Shown piece after piece: positions 34,822-42,997 of a stretch of 64,000 nucleotides of DNA. The DNA is from Paracoccus onubensis (GTDB lineage: Bacteria; Pseudomonadota; Alphaproteobacteria; Rhodobacterales; Rhodobacteraceae). The notes beneath the pieces were generated by a model that was not told the DNA's origin, ran no database searches, and saw only the letters and a program-made list of their open reading frames with translations. The DNA is taken from assembly GCF_003591515.1 (NCBI RefSeq), contig NZ_QZCG01000016.1:1-64000 (forward strand), given 5' to 3'. The translations under genes and the position numbers were made by a program. Positions within the stretch are counted from its first letter, which is position 1. Each line of letters starts with the position of its first letter.

Positions 34822-34963
34822 TCCAATCAGGTGATCAAACCAGACCGAACAAAGCTGTTTCCCTTCGCGCCCACGAGATCGTTCCGGTCAACGATGTCCT
34901 TGCACTGACCGACAGTCTTGCGGGAAGCCTGCTCCCGCGGAACCTATTGCCTGTGCCAGAATA

Positions 34964-35115
34964 TCACTTGCCAAGCACCGAAAGGTAGGCCGACGACCAC
35001 CAATTGACATCATGCTCCATGATCCCCTCGAGAAGCGCCGAGTGGCGGTGGCGGCGCTCGGCAAGGTTCATGTTGATCGCCTGCATCATTGCCTCGGCCA
35101 GTTCACCGCGCTTTG
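34964..35115 (-). pseudogene. Tail fragment of trehalose-6-phosphate synthase (otsA)
   Basis: The frame, running to TGA at 34964-34966, reads AMMQAINMNLAERRHRHSAL, then MEHDVNWWSSAYLSVL. This matches the typical C-terminal helix pattern of OtsA (ALxMPLxERRxRHxxL ... HDVxWWxxxFL). Only about 50 codons remain; the catalytic domain is absent. It runs into an IS5-type end, so it was probably severed by an insertion and deletion. Confidence 0.5.
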
Positions 35116-35250
35116 TTGCGCAAATGGCCGACAGGATTCATCTTGTGTATCCAGCGTGATACCTTTGGGCATGAGCAATTGGATCCCGACGAAATACAAG
35201 ACCACGAACTGGTCATCCTATCATTGTGCCCTGAAGCGACGTGGTTCACC
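35108..35250 (+). mobile_element. Left-end fragment of an IS5-family element
   Basis: CGCTTTGTTGCGCAAAT at 35108 resembles IS5/IS903-type terminal repeats. About 65 bases inward an ATG at 35170 starts WIPTKYKTTNWSSYHCALKR then RGS, the normal N-terminus of IS5-family transposases. After about 26 codons the homology ends and a recombinase fragment begins. Only the left end survives. Confidence 0.55.
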
Positions 35251-35274
35251 GCCGAAGCCGCGTCGAGATATGAG

Positions 35275-35643
35275 CCGGGCCAGAAAAAGGTCCGGGGAAC
35301 CTTTTTCCCGGCGATTGGATGCATTGATGGGCTCAAAACTGTCCGCGATCAGGCGAAAGCGGACGCCGAGCGCGCGCAAGCCATGTTTCAGCACTCAGGC
35401 AAGAAGGCCGTGACGCCGCAGATGCTGCGGAAGTTCGCCAGCACGGCCTGTCAGCGCATCCGGCTCAAAGGGGGAGGTTATCGTCGCGACTACCTGCGAG
35501 CACTCGCGCAACGCGTCGAGGTCGATACCGGCGAAGTGAGGATCATGGGATCAAGGTCCCGGTTGCTTCAGACGCTGGTCGCGGGCGATGGCGTAAACTC
35601 AATGCCCACTCAGGGACTGAAATGGCGGAGGGGACGGGCCTAA
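35275..35643 (+). pseudogene. C-terminal fragment of a large serine recombinase
   Basis: The frame contains RIRLKGGGYRRDYLRALAQR, then VEVDTGEVRIMGSRSRLLQT and finally LKWRRGR before the stop. This is a characteristic end of alphaproteobacterial site-specific serine recombinases. The resolvase and recombinase domains are missing. The recombinase at 41253-42473 lacks just such an end, so the two could be pieces of one gene separated by rearrangement, though they may equally have separate origins. Confidence 0.62.
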
Positions 35644-35787
35644 CATCGAACCTTCTCCACCTCGCGATTACTTTCTTACTGCTGGGATTCGAATTGTCCC
35701 ACGTTGGAACTCCATCTGCACCAGCATGGAAGGTGGTAATGCTTGTTATGTTCTACCCGGCATATCTCGGTGAGTCGTGGATGTTCA

Positions 35788-36090
35788 TCATGATACCGCG
35801 TAGTCTGGTACATAAGGTTCCTCTCCCCCCTCGAAAGCATACCGGTATACGTCGTTAAAGAAACGGCGGGCTGTGGCCTCATCTTTAGCGTTACAAGCCG
35901 TAGATCTGCGGAACCGTTCCATCCCGAGAGTGTCCAGCTGCAGGCAAGTTTCAAACTCTTCTCGCAAAGCCTGCCTTTCGGCTGCCGGATAGCTATCGAG
36001 ATATTTTGCGACTTCGTCACTCCACGCAATATTTACATTAAAATGACCAAGCAAGGTGGTCAGATCAGATGAAATTACAGAAAGTGTCAT
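35788..36090 (-). CDS. Small acidic protein, tandem paralogue 3 (probable immunity)
   Basis: A 100-residue protein. Its C-terminal half (DEATARRFFNDVYRYAFEGG, then EEPYVPDY) is nearly identical to that of the next upstream gene. The N-terminal half (EVAKYLDSYPAAERQALREE) is similar but diverged. I chose ATG 36090 because GAGG lies 8 bases upstream and it aligns with the paralogue. It lies downstream of the effector gene on the same strand. Small helical acidic proteins in this position are commonly immunity factors. The family is not recognised. Confidence 0.6.
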   Translation of the reverse strand: MTLSVISSDLTTLLGHFNVNIAWSDEVAKYLDSYPAAERQALREEFETCLQLDTLGMERFRRSTACNAKDEATARRFFNDVYRYAFEGGEEPYVPDYAVS

Positions 36091-36208
36091 GGCTGACCTC
36101 ATGGATCAGGATACAGGGTTACAAGCTGCGGCGTGCCGGAAGCATTTTTCAGGAATATCCCGATGATCTTGTTGTTGGATCCGAATATTGTTGCGTTGAA
36201 GATATTCG

Positions 36209-36505
36209 TCACGATGCCGAGTAGTCCGGGACATACGGTTCCTCTCCCCCTTCGAATGCATACCGATAGACGTCGTTAAAGAAACGCCGGGCTGTGGTTT
36301 CATCTTTTGCGTAACAAGATGTAGAACTGTAGAATCTTTCCATCCCTAAAATACCCGACCGCAGACAGGTTTCAAATTCTTGCCGCAGCTTCTCTCTATC
36401 GGTCGCAGAAAAGCTATCAAGATAAACCCCGACCTCGTCACTAAGCGAAACATTCGCATCAAAAAGTCCAAGCAAAGTGATGAAACGAGTAGAACGTACT
36501 GCCAT
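36209..36505 (-). CDS. Small acidic protein, tandem paralogue 2 (probable immunity)
   Basis: A 98-residue protein (110 if the upstream in-frame ATG 36541 is used). It shares DETTARRFFNDVYRYAFEGG and EEPYVPDY with the 35788-36090 gene and has DEVGVYLDSFSATDREKLRQ as its helical middle. The shorter start is chosen because it aligns with the paralogue (LLGLF versus LLGHF). The nucleotide sequence of both copies is alike over most of their length and into the 3' flank, so they arose by tandem duplication. The C-terminal block is the most conserved. Confidence 0.6.
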   Translation of the reverse strand: MAVRSTRFITLLGLFDANVSLSDEVGVYLDSFSATDREKLRQEFETCLRSGILGMERFYSSTSCYAKDETTARRFFNDVYRYAFEGGEEPYVPDYSAS

Positions 36506-36550
36506 GAGCTTACCGAGCATCTGGACTAGATCAAATGCCACCTTAGTGAT

Positions 36551-36847
36551 TCATAAATATTCTGCAATTTCCGGCACAGGTTGCGCAGAAAACAGGTGGC
36601 CTTTGAGTGCTTTTAGGAAGCTCCTAGTGTTTTCGGCTGATTTAAATTGAAAGCCGGTTAACCGTGAAATGATCCGCGTCATATCGTCGGCCTGCATCAA
36701 CGCCTGAATCTCTTTCTGAAGAATTATTACCTCGCTCTCTCGAAGGCACCTGACATAGTCAAAAGCATCTTCCGGATAGTAAGCATTGGCATCCCAGAAG
36801 GAGAGAACAGTTTTCGTGTCCGTTGATAAAATCAAAACACCCTCCAT
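36551..36847 (-). CDS. Small protein directly after the effector (candidate cognate immunity)
   Basis: A 98-residue protein starting 4 bases after the effector stop, the place normally held by the cognate immunity gene. It shows the same plan as the next two genes: an N-terminal LSFWDANAYYPEDAFDYVRC matching the LFDANVSLSDEVGVYL-type block, then a helical middle and a NTRSFLKALKGHLF end. It is much more diverged from them than they are from each other. Base composition is AT-rich compared with the core genes. Immunity function is inferred from position. Confidence 0.62.
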   Translation of the reverse strand: MEGVLILSTDTKTVLSFWDANAYYPEDAFDYVRCLRESEVIILQKEIQALMQADDMTRIISRLTGFQFKSAENTRSFLKALKGHLFSAQPVPEIAEYL

Positions 36848-36851
36848 CGTA

Positions 36852-38648
36852 TCAAAAATTTGGAAACATAGTTAGAAGATACGGCTGCCCATTTTCATTT
36901 TTCCGAAAGATAGCTTTTACGATCGTATCATTTGGAAAATCAGTCGCAGTAATTAATGGCCGCTGGCCCGGCGTTCCGGAAGCGACCGAATAACCCTTTA
37001 TCCGCGCTCTGAAGGTTGAGCCAAAAATATGCGACATTTGGATTTCGATAGCCACGCTTGATTTTCTCCCGCCAGCGAAGGCAGCATATTCTGGCTGTTT
37101 CAGTATTTCATCATAAGCACGCACATAATCTGCTGGCGTGTTGAATTTCGTCGCATGGCGTCCCGTTTTATGAAGAACAAGCGTCCCATTCGGACCTTTC
37201 CGGGCACCGTCCCATTGCGTCCCGGTCATGGGGTCAATACCCTTATGCACACGATCATATAACTGGCGATCTGTGACATCGCCCTCATGCCGCTGTGGTC
37301 CGTGCCCCTGGCGCGCCAATTCATCAAGCCTCTGCCGCCAGTATCGCGAAGACCGGACAACACGATGTGCCTGATCCATGATCCGTTCGCCGACTTCCTC
37401 GATGCTTTCGCGCAGCTTCTTGGCAAGATCGCCTATCATATCGAAGATTGGCTTAATCTCATCAAGGAACGACAGAATTTTAGCGACGTGATGTGAGCCG
37501 CGGATGGCGTTGCGAAGACTGCTGGCGATCCGCAAACAACGAGCGGCAAGCATGGTTGCACCCGCTCCGGCGCTCAGAGCCGCAATGATCGTCGCAATGA
37601 GCCAGATCAGTAGTTCGGGAATGATAAAGCCGACACCTTCCCCCAGAACACCGGCCCAGAAGTTGGGCGTCATGAGGAGCAGGCACCGCATCGCGGTATT
37701 CACCATGAGGTTCAGGACCGGCGTGCGTCGCAGAACTTCAACCATATCCCGCATCCAGTCCACACCATCGGCCAGGGCTTCGCGGATCATTTTGCCGAAT
37801 TCGCCCAACGTGCCGGCCAGATCCTCGATCCCGGTCAGATTTTGAAGACTGCGAATGATTCTGTCGATATCGCCTGCCAGGAAGCCCCGCATCACCTCGC
37901 CGAGATCACTCAGAAATTCGACCACGCCTTCATCGTTGAAGAAGGCGACAATTCCCGAGCCGAGATCGCGCCCGAGTTTTCCGGCGAGGTTTACGGCAGA
38001 AGCGCCAGGGATCCACCAAGGCAGGCCCTCTTCGTTTGCTTGTCCGATATAAGCATCGATGGACGCGACCGATGACTTCAATGCCCCCCATGCCGTACCC
38101 CAGAAGTCTTTCTCCCCATCCCACCATTTGCCGATGCCGCGCATCACCCCTTCGCCCAGATCGGCGGCGGCACCGATCATGCCGTCTTTCTGCCATTCAT
38201 CCACATAATGCTGGAACTTGATCTTCATGGAATTCTCGAACGCGCCAAGCGCCGCCACGATGTCTTGCTCGATCCGCCATGCGTCCTCGATAACCGCAGG
38301 GATATTCTGGGAAGGATTGGTGTGCGCGGTGAGGGCGCCAGCCGCCACCGGGACGTCGCCGTGCCTTACCCCGCCCAAGGATGCACGTAACTCGCCTGTT
38401 CCTGGCGCGGCATCTTCTGCACCGCGAGTGGCGGGTGCTTCGGTTTTGACGCCATCGATCAAAGTGGCTCCCGAAGCATCAGCAAGCCGTATTTCAAGGT
38501 CCGTGATGGGCGTCTGCAGCGGATCGTCGTAAAAGAACTGTACTCCGGCCGCGCGAGCACAGGGTCTGCATTCCGATCCCATTTCACCCGCATTTGCCAA
38601 GCCGGTATGTTCGGAGCGGGCTGTGATCTGATCGGGCGTTAAACTCAT
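36852..38648 (-). CDS. Polymorphic-toxin-type T6SS effector with C-terminal putative RNase domain
   Basis: A 598-residue effector. It starts with a Cys-containing N-terminus (SECRPCARAAGVQFFYDDP) that probably contacts the DUF4123 adaptor. A long helical middle has hydrophobic helices near 315-370 (PELLIWLIATIIAALSAGAG). The pre-toxin linker HGPQRHEGDVTDRQLYDRVH is at about 449-468, a sequence common to many polymorphic toxins. The last about 120 residues are the variable toxin: VLHKTGRHATKFNTPADYVR with two His, and an end FRKNENGQPYLLTMFPNF. His plus a late T/S-x-F-P end recalls BECR-fold RNases (barnase/EndoU/colicin type). The enzymatic call is tentative. The gene overlaps the adaptor by ATGA. 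Confidence 0.7.
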   Translation of the reverse strand: MSLTPDQITARSEHTGLANAGEMGSECRPCARAAGVQFFYDDPLQTPITDLEIRLADASGATLIDGVKTEAPATRGAEDAAPGTGELRASLGGVRHGDVPVAAGALTAHTNPSQNIPAVIEDAWRIEQDIVAALGAFENSMKIKFQHYVDEWQKDGMIGAAADLGEGVMRGIGKWWDGEKDFWGTAWGALKSSVASIDAYIGQANEEGLPWWIPGASAVNLAGKLGRDLGSGIVAFFNDEGVVEFLSDLGEVMRGFLAGDIDRIIRSLQNLTGIEDLAGTLGEFGKMIREALADGVDWMRDMVEVLRRTPVLNLMVNTAMRCLLLMTPNFWAGVLGEGVGFIIPELLIWLIATIIAALSAGAGATMLAARCLRIASSLRNAIRGSHHVAKILSFLDEIKPIFDMIGDLAKKLRESIEEVGERIMDQAHRVVRSSRYWRQRLDELARQGHGPQRHEGDVTDRQLYDRVHKGIDPMTGTQWDGARKGPNGTLVLHKTGRHATKFNTPADYVRAYDEILKQPEYAAFAGGRKSSVAIEIQMSHIFGSTFRARIKGYSVASGTPGQRPLITATDFPNDTIVKAIFRKNENGQPYLLTMFPNF

Positions 38649-39664
38649 GCGGTACTCTCCGGCAATCCGAACTGCGCCATGCGTTTTTTTAATGCTGCGA
38701 ACCGGTCCGCTTCCGAAGTTTGCGTTCTACAGATTTGCTCCAACACACCATCGGGATCTTTTGCGATGAAATCTATCCCGAAAAATAGTCCCCACGCTGC
38801 AATCACATGCAGATGCTCTTTGCGACGAAATCCATAGCCCATGAAACGTTCAAGCGTTGGTCGGATCATGGAGACGATTGCCTCTGGCGTATATGCTTTC
38901 AACTCGGGCTTGAAGTCTGCCTTGAGTGCCTGTGCCATCTTTTCCATATCGCGTTTATAGGCAGAATTGCGGAAGGGCTGTAACTCCCACTCTGCCAGGA
39001 TCACGGAACGAAGGGGAGTATTTGATGGCTTGACCGGCAAGCCCGCGCGGAAAATTGTCGCTTGCTGGCCATCCATTTCCTCAACGATATAGCTGTCGAT
39101 CAGACCACGTCCGAACCATTGCTCAGCGCGTTCTCCGCTATGTTGAACTGTCCGGAGATAAATTGACGCGATCCTGGGGTCCCAAAACCGGAAGAAAAAC
39201 CATCCGCCACCACTCTCACGCCGCAACTTCGTAAATTTACGAAAGTGTTTGCGCACCGCGTCGAACGGAGCATGTGATCGGACGATGATACCCGTGTTTT
39301 GCCCCCAATGCCGCTTCAGGAAGTCCCTGTTGAATCGGGGAACGCGGTCATCTGACGCCACCGTTGCTTCCACGAGATAGGGGGCAACCTCTGCGTTCTC
39401 TTCGGCTGCTCTTCCGTCGAAAAGCGACTGGGTGGGAATATCAAGGGTGTCGAAATCAAACAAACCAGTCACAGCCGTGCGCATGGTCGGATCAAGAACG
39501 AGATATGTTCGCAAACCATCGGGATCATACTGGCGCAGTGGGATCAAGCTTGGGTCAGTCACCGCATTGGAGACGTTGTCAAAGTCGACTTCGATCGCCG
39601 GAACTGAACTGACACTGGACGAGAAGGTCAAATCCCAAACTTTATCGTCGGCGTTACTCTCCAT
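38645..39664 (-). CDS. DUF4123 domain protein (T6SS effector adaptor/chaperone)
   Basis: A 339-residue soluble protein. The conserved block AVRKHFRKFTKLRRESGGGW then FFFRFWDPRIASIYL mirrors the block of the adaptor at 386-1486, although the two are clearly different proteins. DUF4123 adaptors bind the N-terminus of their cognate effector and load it onto VgrG. The stop overlaps the effector start. The C-terminal 130 residues (YTPEAIVSMIRPTLERFMGY) are likely the effector-specific lobe. No vgrG is found upstream; instead a toxin-antitoxin pair and mobile DNA follow. Confidence 0.82.
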   Translation of the reverse strand: MESNADDKVWDLTFSSSVSSVPAIEVDFDNVSNAVTDPSLIPLRQYDPDGLRTYLVLDPTMRTAVTGLFDFDTLDIPTQSLFDGRAAEENAEVAPYLVEATVASDDRVPRFNRDFLKRHWGQNTGIIVRSHAPFDAVRKHFRKFTKLRRESGGGWFFFRFWDPRIASIYLRTVQHSGERAEQWFGRGLIDSYIVEEMDGQQATIFRAGLPVKPSNTPLRSVILAEWELQPFRNSAYKRDMEKMAQALKADFKPELKAYTPEAIVSMIRPTLERFMGYGFRRKEHLHVIAAWGLFFGIDFIAKDPDGVLEQICRTQTSEADRFAALKKRMAQFGLPESTA

Positions 39665-39819
39665 ACCCAGAACTCACGCTGATATCCAAAATCTTCAAAG
39701 GTACCTTATCTGCTTTTATATTATTCGTCTGGCTGCTGTCATCCTAATGTTTTTGGTGGGCTGGCTGCAGGTGAAACAGCCGCCAGCCTACCAGGAGGAG
39801 GACACTCGAAGGATGAACC

Positions 39820-39948
39820 CTATACACCGAAGCCGATATATTCCGTCCTGCACCGATAAGATCGTGAGAGCAAAAACCATCGCAGAACTTTGAAATACGC
39901 CACCGCAAAGAAAGCTGCTCCCTCATAGAGCGGATCATTCGTTACATA
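39820..39948 (-). other. Possible fragment of a membrane protein
   Basis: One minus-strand frame reads LYEGAAFFAVAYFKVLRWFL followed by a short basic tail and stop, which looks like a real membrane helix. It has no clear start and no recognised family. The stretch 39665-39950 otherwise holds nothing I can support. Confidence 0.25.
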
Positions 39949-39950
39949 AT

Positions 39951-40262
39951 TCAACCGAAATCCTCCCGGAACCGATCGATCTGATGCATCCGCTCGTGCA
40001 GGATAGTTGCGATGCCGATGTCACCGTTCGAAAGCCTGCGCCAGTAAACGAAATGGTGCTCGTAGCGGAAGAAAAACCCGTCGACATCAAACTCGGCGGG
40101 GATGGGCCTCGAGACGACACCTCGGGATTCAATCTTCTCGAAGGCTGCGAACATGCCGGTGATGTAGTGGTCAGCCTGTTCGATCCCCCATCGATCCCTG
40201 GTATAGCGATAGATATCATCGAGGCGCAGCGATGCCGCCTCCTGGACGCGAACGGCTACCAT
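39951..40262 (-). CDS. ParE-type toxin (RelE/ParE superfamily)
   Basis: A 103-residue toxin starting at ATG 40262, 4 bases after the antitoxin stop. Typical ParE parts are the first helix QEAASLRLDDIYRYTRDRWG, then FAAFEKIESRGVVSRPIPAE, and the strand pair FFFRYEHHFVYWRRLSNGDI followed by TILHERMHQIDRFREDFG. ParE toxins inhibit DNA gyrase; RelE relatives cut mRNA, so the exact target is not certain. Earlier in-frame starts exist but would overlap the antitoxin gene. Confidence 0.85.
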   Translation of the reverse strand: MVAVRVQEAASLRLDDIYRYTRDRWGIEQADHYITGMFAAFEKIESRGVVSRPIPAEFDVDGFFFRYEHHFVYWRRLSNGDIGIATILHERMHQIDRFREDFG

Positions 40263-40266
40263 GCCC

Positions 40267-40521
40267 TCAGGTCCGGTTCCGGGCGATAACCTCGGCTGCA
40301 GTGAGCGGTTTGTACGATGATTCCGGTGCTGCAAATGCGTGGGTCAGTTCCGCCTTTAGCCGGTAGAAAGCTTCCCGCTCCACCCTTTCCTTGTCGCGGC
40401 GGATCAAGTCACGAATGTATTCGCTGACATTCTCGTAGGAGCCGTCTCCGCTCACATTCGTGGCGACGAAATCACTCAAGGGCCCGCTCAGACGGACGGT
40501 CATCGTGGTCGTGCGGGGCAT
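40267..40521 (-). CDS. ParD-type antitoxin (ribbon-helix-helix)
   Basis: An 84-residue antitoxin. The N-terminal strand MTVRLSGPLSDFVATNV and helices YENVSEYIRDLIRRDKERVE form the ribbon-helix-helix DNA-binding part, and the C-terminal tail wraps the toxin. I chose ATG 40521 (AAAGGAG upstream) because it starts the conserved MPRTTTMTVRL; the longer frame has no support. It should autorepress the operon with ParE. Confidence 0.85.
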   Translation of the reverse strand: MPRTTTMTVRLSGPLSDFVATNVSGDGSYENVSEYIRDLIRRDKERVEREAFYRLKAELTHAFAAPESSYKPLTAAEVIARNRT

Positions 40522-40619
40522 GATGGTGCTCCTTTCATGACGTTCGTATTCAATATAACCAAAAACGCACACGCAACAAGGGTGGCACAAACCCTGCGCG
40601 CGTCGACCAGCGCACCAAT

Positions 40620-40931
40620 CTACTCCTCATTGTCATCCACAATCTGCCGATCAGCCATTGCGAGCAGCACGAACAACACGGCATCGGAATGCCGCGCAAG
40701 GGAAACCAAATGTTCACCACTCGGTCCTCTCTCACCCGCGAACCAATATTTCACGGTTCGCTCACTGGCGCCCGTCCATCGCATCGCAGACTTGATTGCC
40801 CGATGGGTCGAGCCGAGTTCTGCGTGTAAGGCCATGGCTATGGCAGCGCGATAATCGGCCGGAACGTCCTCCAGGTACACAATTGTGCCCATCTTCGGCA
40901 AAACTGTGCCCATCTTCACGCGCATCTTCAT
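40620..40931 (-). CDS. Small helix-turn-helix protein
   Basis: A 103-residue protein with a central segment GSTHRAIKSAMRWTGASERT followed by KYWFAGERGPSGEHLVSLAR. This is the pattern of an Xre-like or transposon-regulator HTH (as in plasmid-borne proteins that select GERGPS). A GGAGAGAAAC box lies directly before the ATG. It probably regulates a mobile element; a target is not visible. The following 320 bases (40932-41252) contain no gene I can support. Confidence 0.6.
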   Translation of the reverse strand: MKMRVKMGTVLPKMGTIVYLEDVPADYRAAIAMALHAELGSTHRAIKSAMRWTGASERTVKYWFAGERGPSGEHLVSLARHSDAVLFVLLAMADRQIVDDNEE

Positions 40932-41252
40932 GTTTCTCTCCGTTAAACCTTTGGAGAGACATCAAAACGGCAGACTTCATCTGTTTCCGTAGCAGATCGA
41001 TTTGGTCCGCCTCTCGGAGCCACCCCATCATGTGAAGGTGACGGATATGAACTGCGGAAAGGTAACGCAGGCGCACGGATGCGCGAATGAATGCAGAACA
41101 AGGGCGCGGCACCAGCGCGAACAGGTTGGAAAGAACTTGCCCTTTTTCGGAAACGACATTCCAGCCTCCCTCGCTTTACATCGACGCGAGCATTCAACCG
41201 CCGCTTCGTATGGATTGGAGAAGTTTGTCCGGAATGGCAGGGAGATGGATTT

Positions 41253-42473
41253 GTGAGGGCTGCCCAAGCGACCAATTCGGACAAGAGCGATGATGCCTCC
41301 GAAATGGATGTGCCAGCTGTCGCTTATGTAAGAATGTCGACTGACCTTCAGAAATATTCGACCGAAAACCAGCTCGATGTCATCCGCAGCTATGCCGCCG
41401 CTCGCGGCCTGCAGATTCTGCGGGTATTCGAGGACTCAGGGCGCTCCGGACTGAAGCTCGATGGACGTGAGGCATTGCAGAACCTCATGGCTGAGGTCCA
41501 GTCTGGCGAGCCCGATTTCAAGGCGATCCTTGTCTATGACGTGAGTCGCTGGGGCCGGTTCCAGGATGCCGACGGGGGAGCGTATCATGAGCACGTCTGT
41601 TCCCGCGCCGGGATACGGGTGCATTACTGCGGCGAGCAGTTCGAGAATGACGGCAGTATCAGTTCGAACCTACTGAAAACCGTCAAGCGGATCATGGCCG
41701 GCGAATATAGTCGCGAGCTCTCGGTCAAGGTATTTGCCGGACAGTGCCGCCTGGTCGAGCTTGGATATCGCCAAGGTGGCGCGGCAGGATACGGCTTGCG
41801 CCGGGTGTTGATCGACGAACACGGCAACTCCAAGGGCGAGTTGTCACGCGGCGAACAGAAGAGCCTCCAGACCGACAGGGTCATACTCGTTCCCGGCCCC
41901 GAACAGGAGCAGGATGTCGTACGGCGAATGTATCGCATGTTCGTAGAAGAAGGCCGATCCGAGCGAGAGATTGCGGATATCCTGAATGCCGACGGACTGC
42001 GTACCGACCTCGATCGGCCCTGGACACGAGCAACCGTCCATCAGGTGCTGACCAACGAAAAATACATCGGCAATATGGTCGAGGTCAATGGCATCTTTCA
42101 GGCCGCGATTGCAATGGCAGCCGTCTTGGAGTTGAAGGATGCCGAGCAGACGCCAAGGCCGGTCATCCTGCCGCGCAAAGCCGGCGGGTCGGCCAAGAAG
42201 CGCAAGCAGGCAAGCACAGAAGTCACAGGGGTGTCCGGAAGACGGAGCATCAGCGTCGTGACCATGCACCTGAACGAGGAGATCCTGATCTCCCTGCGCA
42301 ATCCAGATGACCGAGTTCCGGGCAATCGCTCCAAGCTGGGAACGGGGTCACCCAGGGCGCTGCATTACGTGCGCGGCCACATGTTTCTCGCCCGCAATGG
42401 CCAGATCGTTTACCGAAAACCCCACTTCCGGGGCAAGGCAGGCCTCAGAACCCTCAATCGGGTCGTTGGCTAA
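41253..42473 (+). CDS. Large serine recombinase, chimeric or truncated at the C-terminus
   Basis: The N-terminal resolvase domain is intact. VAYVRMSTDLQKYSTENQLD carries the catalytic Ser, ILVYDVSRWGRFQDAD follows, and the E-helix region SSNLLKTVKRIMAGEYSREL is present. The recombinase domain follows (GYRQGGAAGYGLRR ... GRSEREIADILNADGLRTD ... WTRATVHQVLTNEKYIGN). Just after NEKYIGN the normal sequence gives way to an unrelated basic segment ending HYVRGHMFLARNGQIVYRKP. The zinc-ribbon/coiled-coil end is therefore replaced, and integration activity is doubtful. GTG 41253 is the likely start; ATGs further upstream lack context. Confidence 0.7.
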   Translation: MRAAQATNSDKSDDASEMDVPAVAYVRMSTDLQKYSTENQLDVIRSYAAARGLQILRVFEDSGRSGLKLDGREALQNLMAEVQSGEPDFKAILVYDVSRWGRFQDADGGAYHEHVCSRAGIRVHYCGEQFENDGSISSNLLKTVKRIMAGEYSRELSVKVFAGQCRLVELGYRQGGAAGYGLRRVLIDEHGNSKGELSRGEQKSLQTDRVILVPGPEQEQDVVRRMYRMFVEEGRSEREIADILNADGLRTDLDRPWTRATVHQVLTNEKYIGNMVEVNGIFQAAIAMAAVLELKDAEQTPRPVILPRKAGGSAKKRKQASTEVTGVSGRRSISVVTMHLNEEILISLRNPDDRVPGNRSKLGTGSPRALHYVRGHMFLARNGQIVYRKPHFRGKAGLRTLNRVVG

Positions 42474-42604
42474 AGCCATTGGCTGCTTCTTCCCGCAGAC
42501 CACCAGGCCGCCACATTCAAAATTTTGCACAAGCAGCGAATGGCCGGTCTGACGGGCTGCGCTGCAGCGACAGTTACGCATGGCAAAGATCCGCAATGGG
42601 CCGT

Positions 42605-42997
42605 TCACGAGGGTCCGCAGAGCATGTTCTGTTGCCCTGCCCACTCTGCCGGGAACGGCTCCAGCGCCCGCCCCAGCGCCATGTCCGGGCTCTGCTCCCC
42701 GTCGAGGATAGCCTCTACGATTTCGGGCGCGAGCAGCGTCAATCGTAGAATGCGGGTCATATAGGAAGGCGCGATCCCCTCTCGCTCGGCCAGTTCGGCG
42801 ATGGTGACGAACTCGCCCGACTCCAGCATGCGCTTCCACCGAAAGGCGCGCGCCAACGCCTTGACGATGGTGCTGTCCGTTCGGTGCGGCTGCGCAGCGC
42901 CATCCGGCATCTGCATCTCCTTCCGCCCGCCGCGCTTCACCATGCGGAACGGAACATGGAGGGTCACTGTCTCTGGGATCGGCGACCTGCGGGTCAT
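42605..42997 (-). CDS. Recombinase-associated HTH protein
   Basis: A 130-residue protein translated from an ATGA overlap with the recombinase gene behind it. It contains a clear HTH, TIAELAEREGIAPSYMTRIL, preceded by VKALARAFRWKRMLESGEFV, and an N-terminal stretch VTLHVPFRMVKRGGRKEMQM. I know such ORFs as constant companions of alphaproteobacterial serine recombinases. It may be a directionality or repressor factor. That role is inferred from linkage. Confidence 0.65.
   Translation of the reverse strand: MTRRSPIPETVTLHVPFRMVKRGGRKEMQMPDGAAQPHRTDSTIVKALARAFRWKRMLESGEFVTIAELAEREGIAPSYMTRILRLTLLAPEIVEAILDGEQSPDMALGRALEPFPAEWAGQQNMLCGPS

Noticed and set aside
40762-41112. Minus-strand open frame overlapping the small HTH gene
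   Set aside because: It overlaps a better-supported gene with a strong ribosome site and has no recognisable domain.
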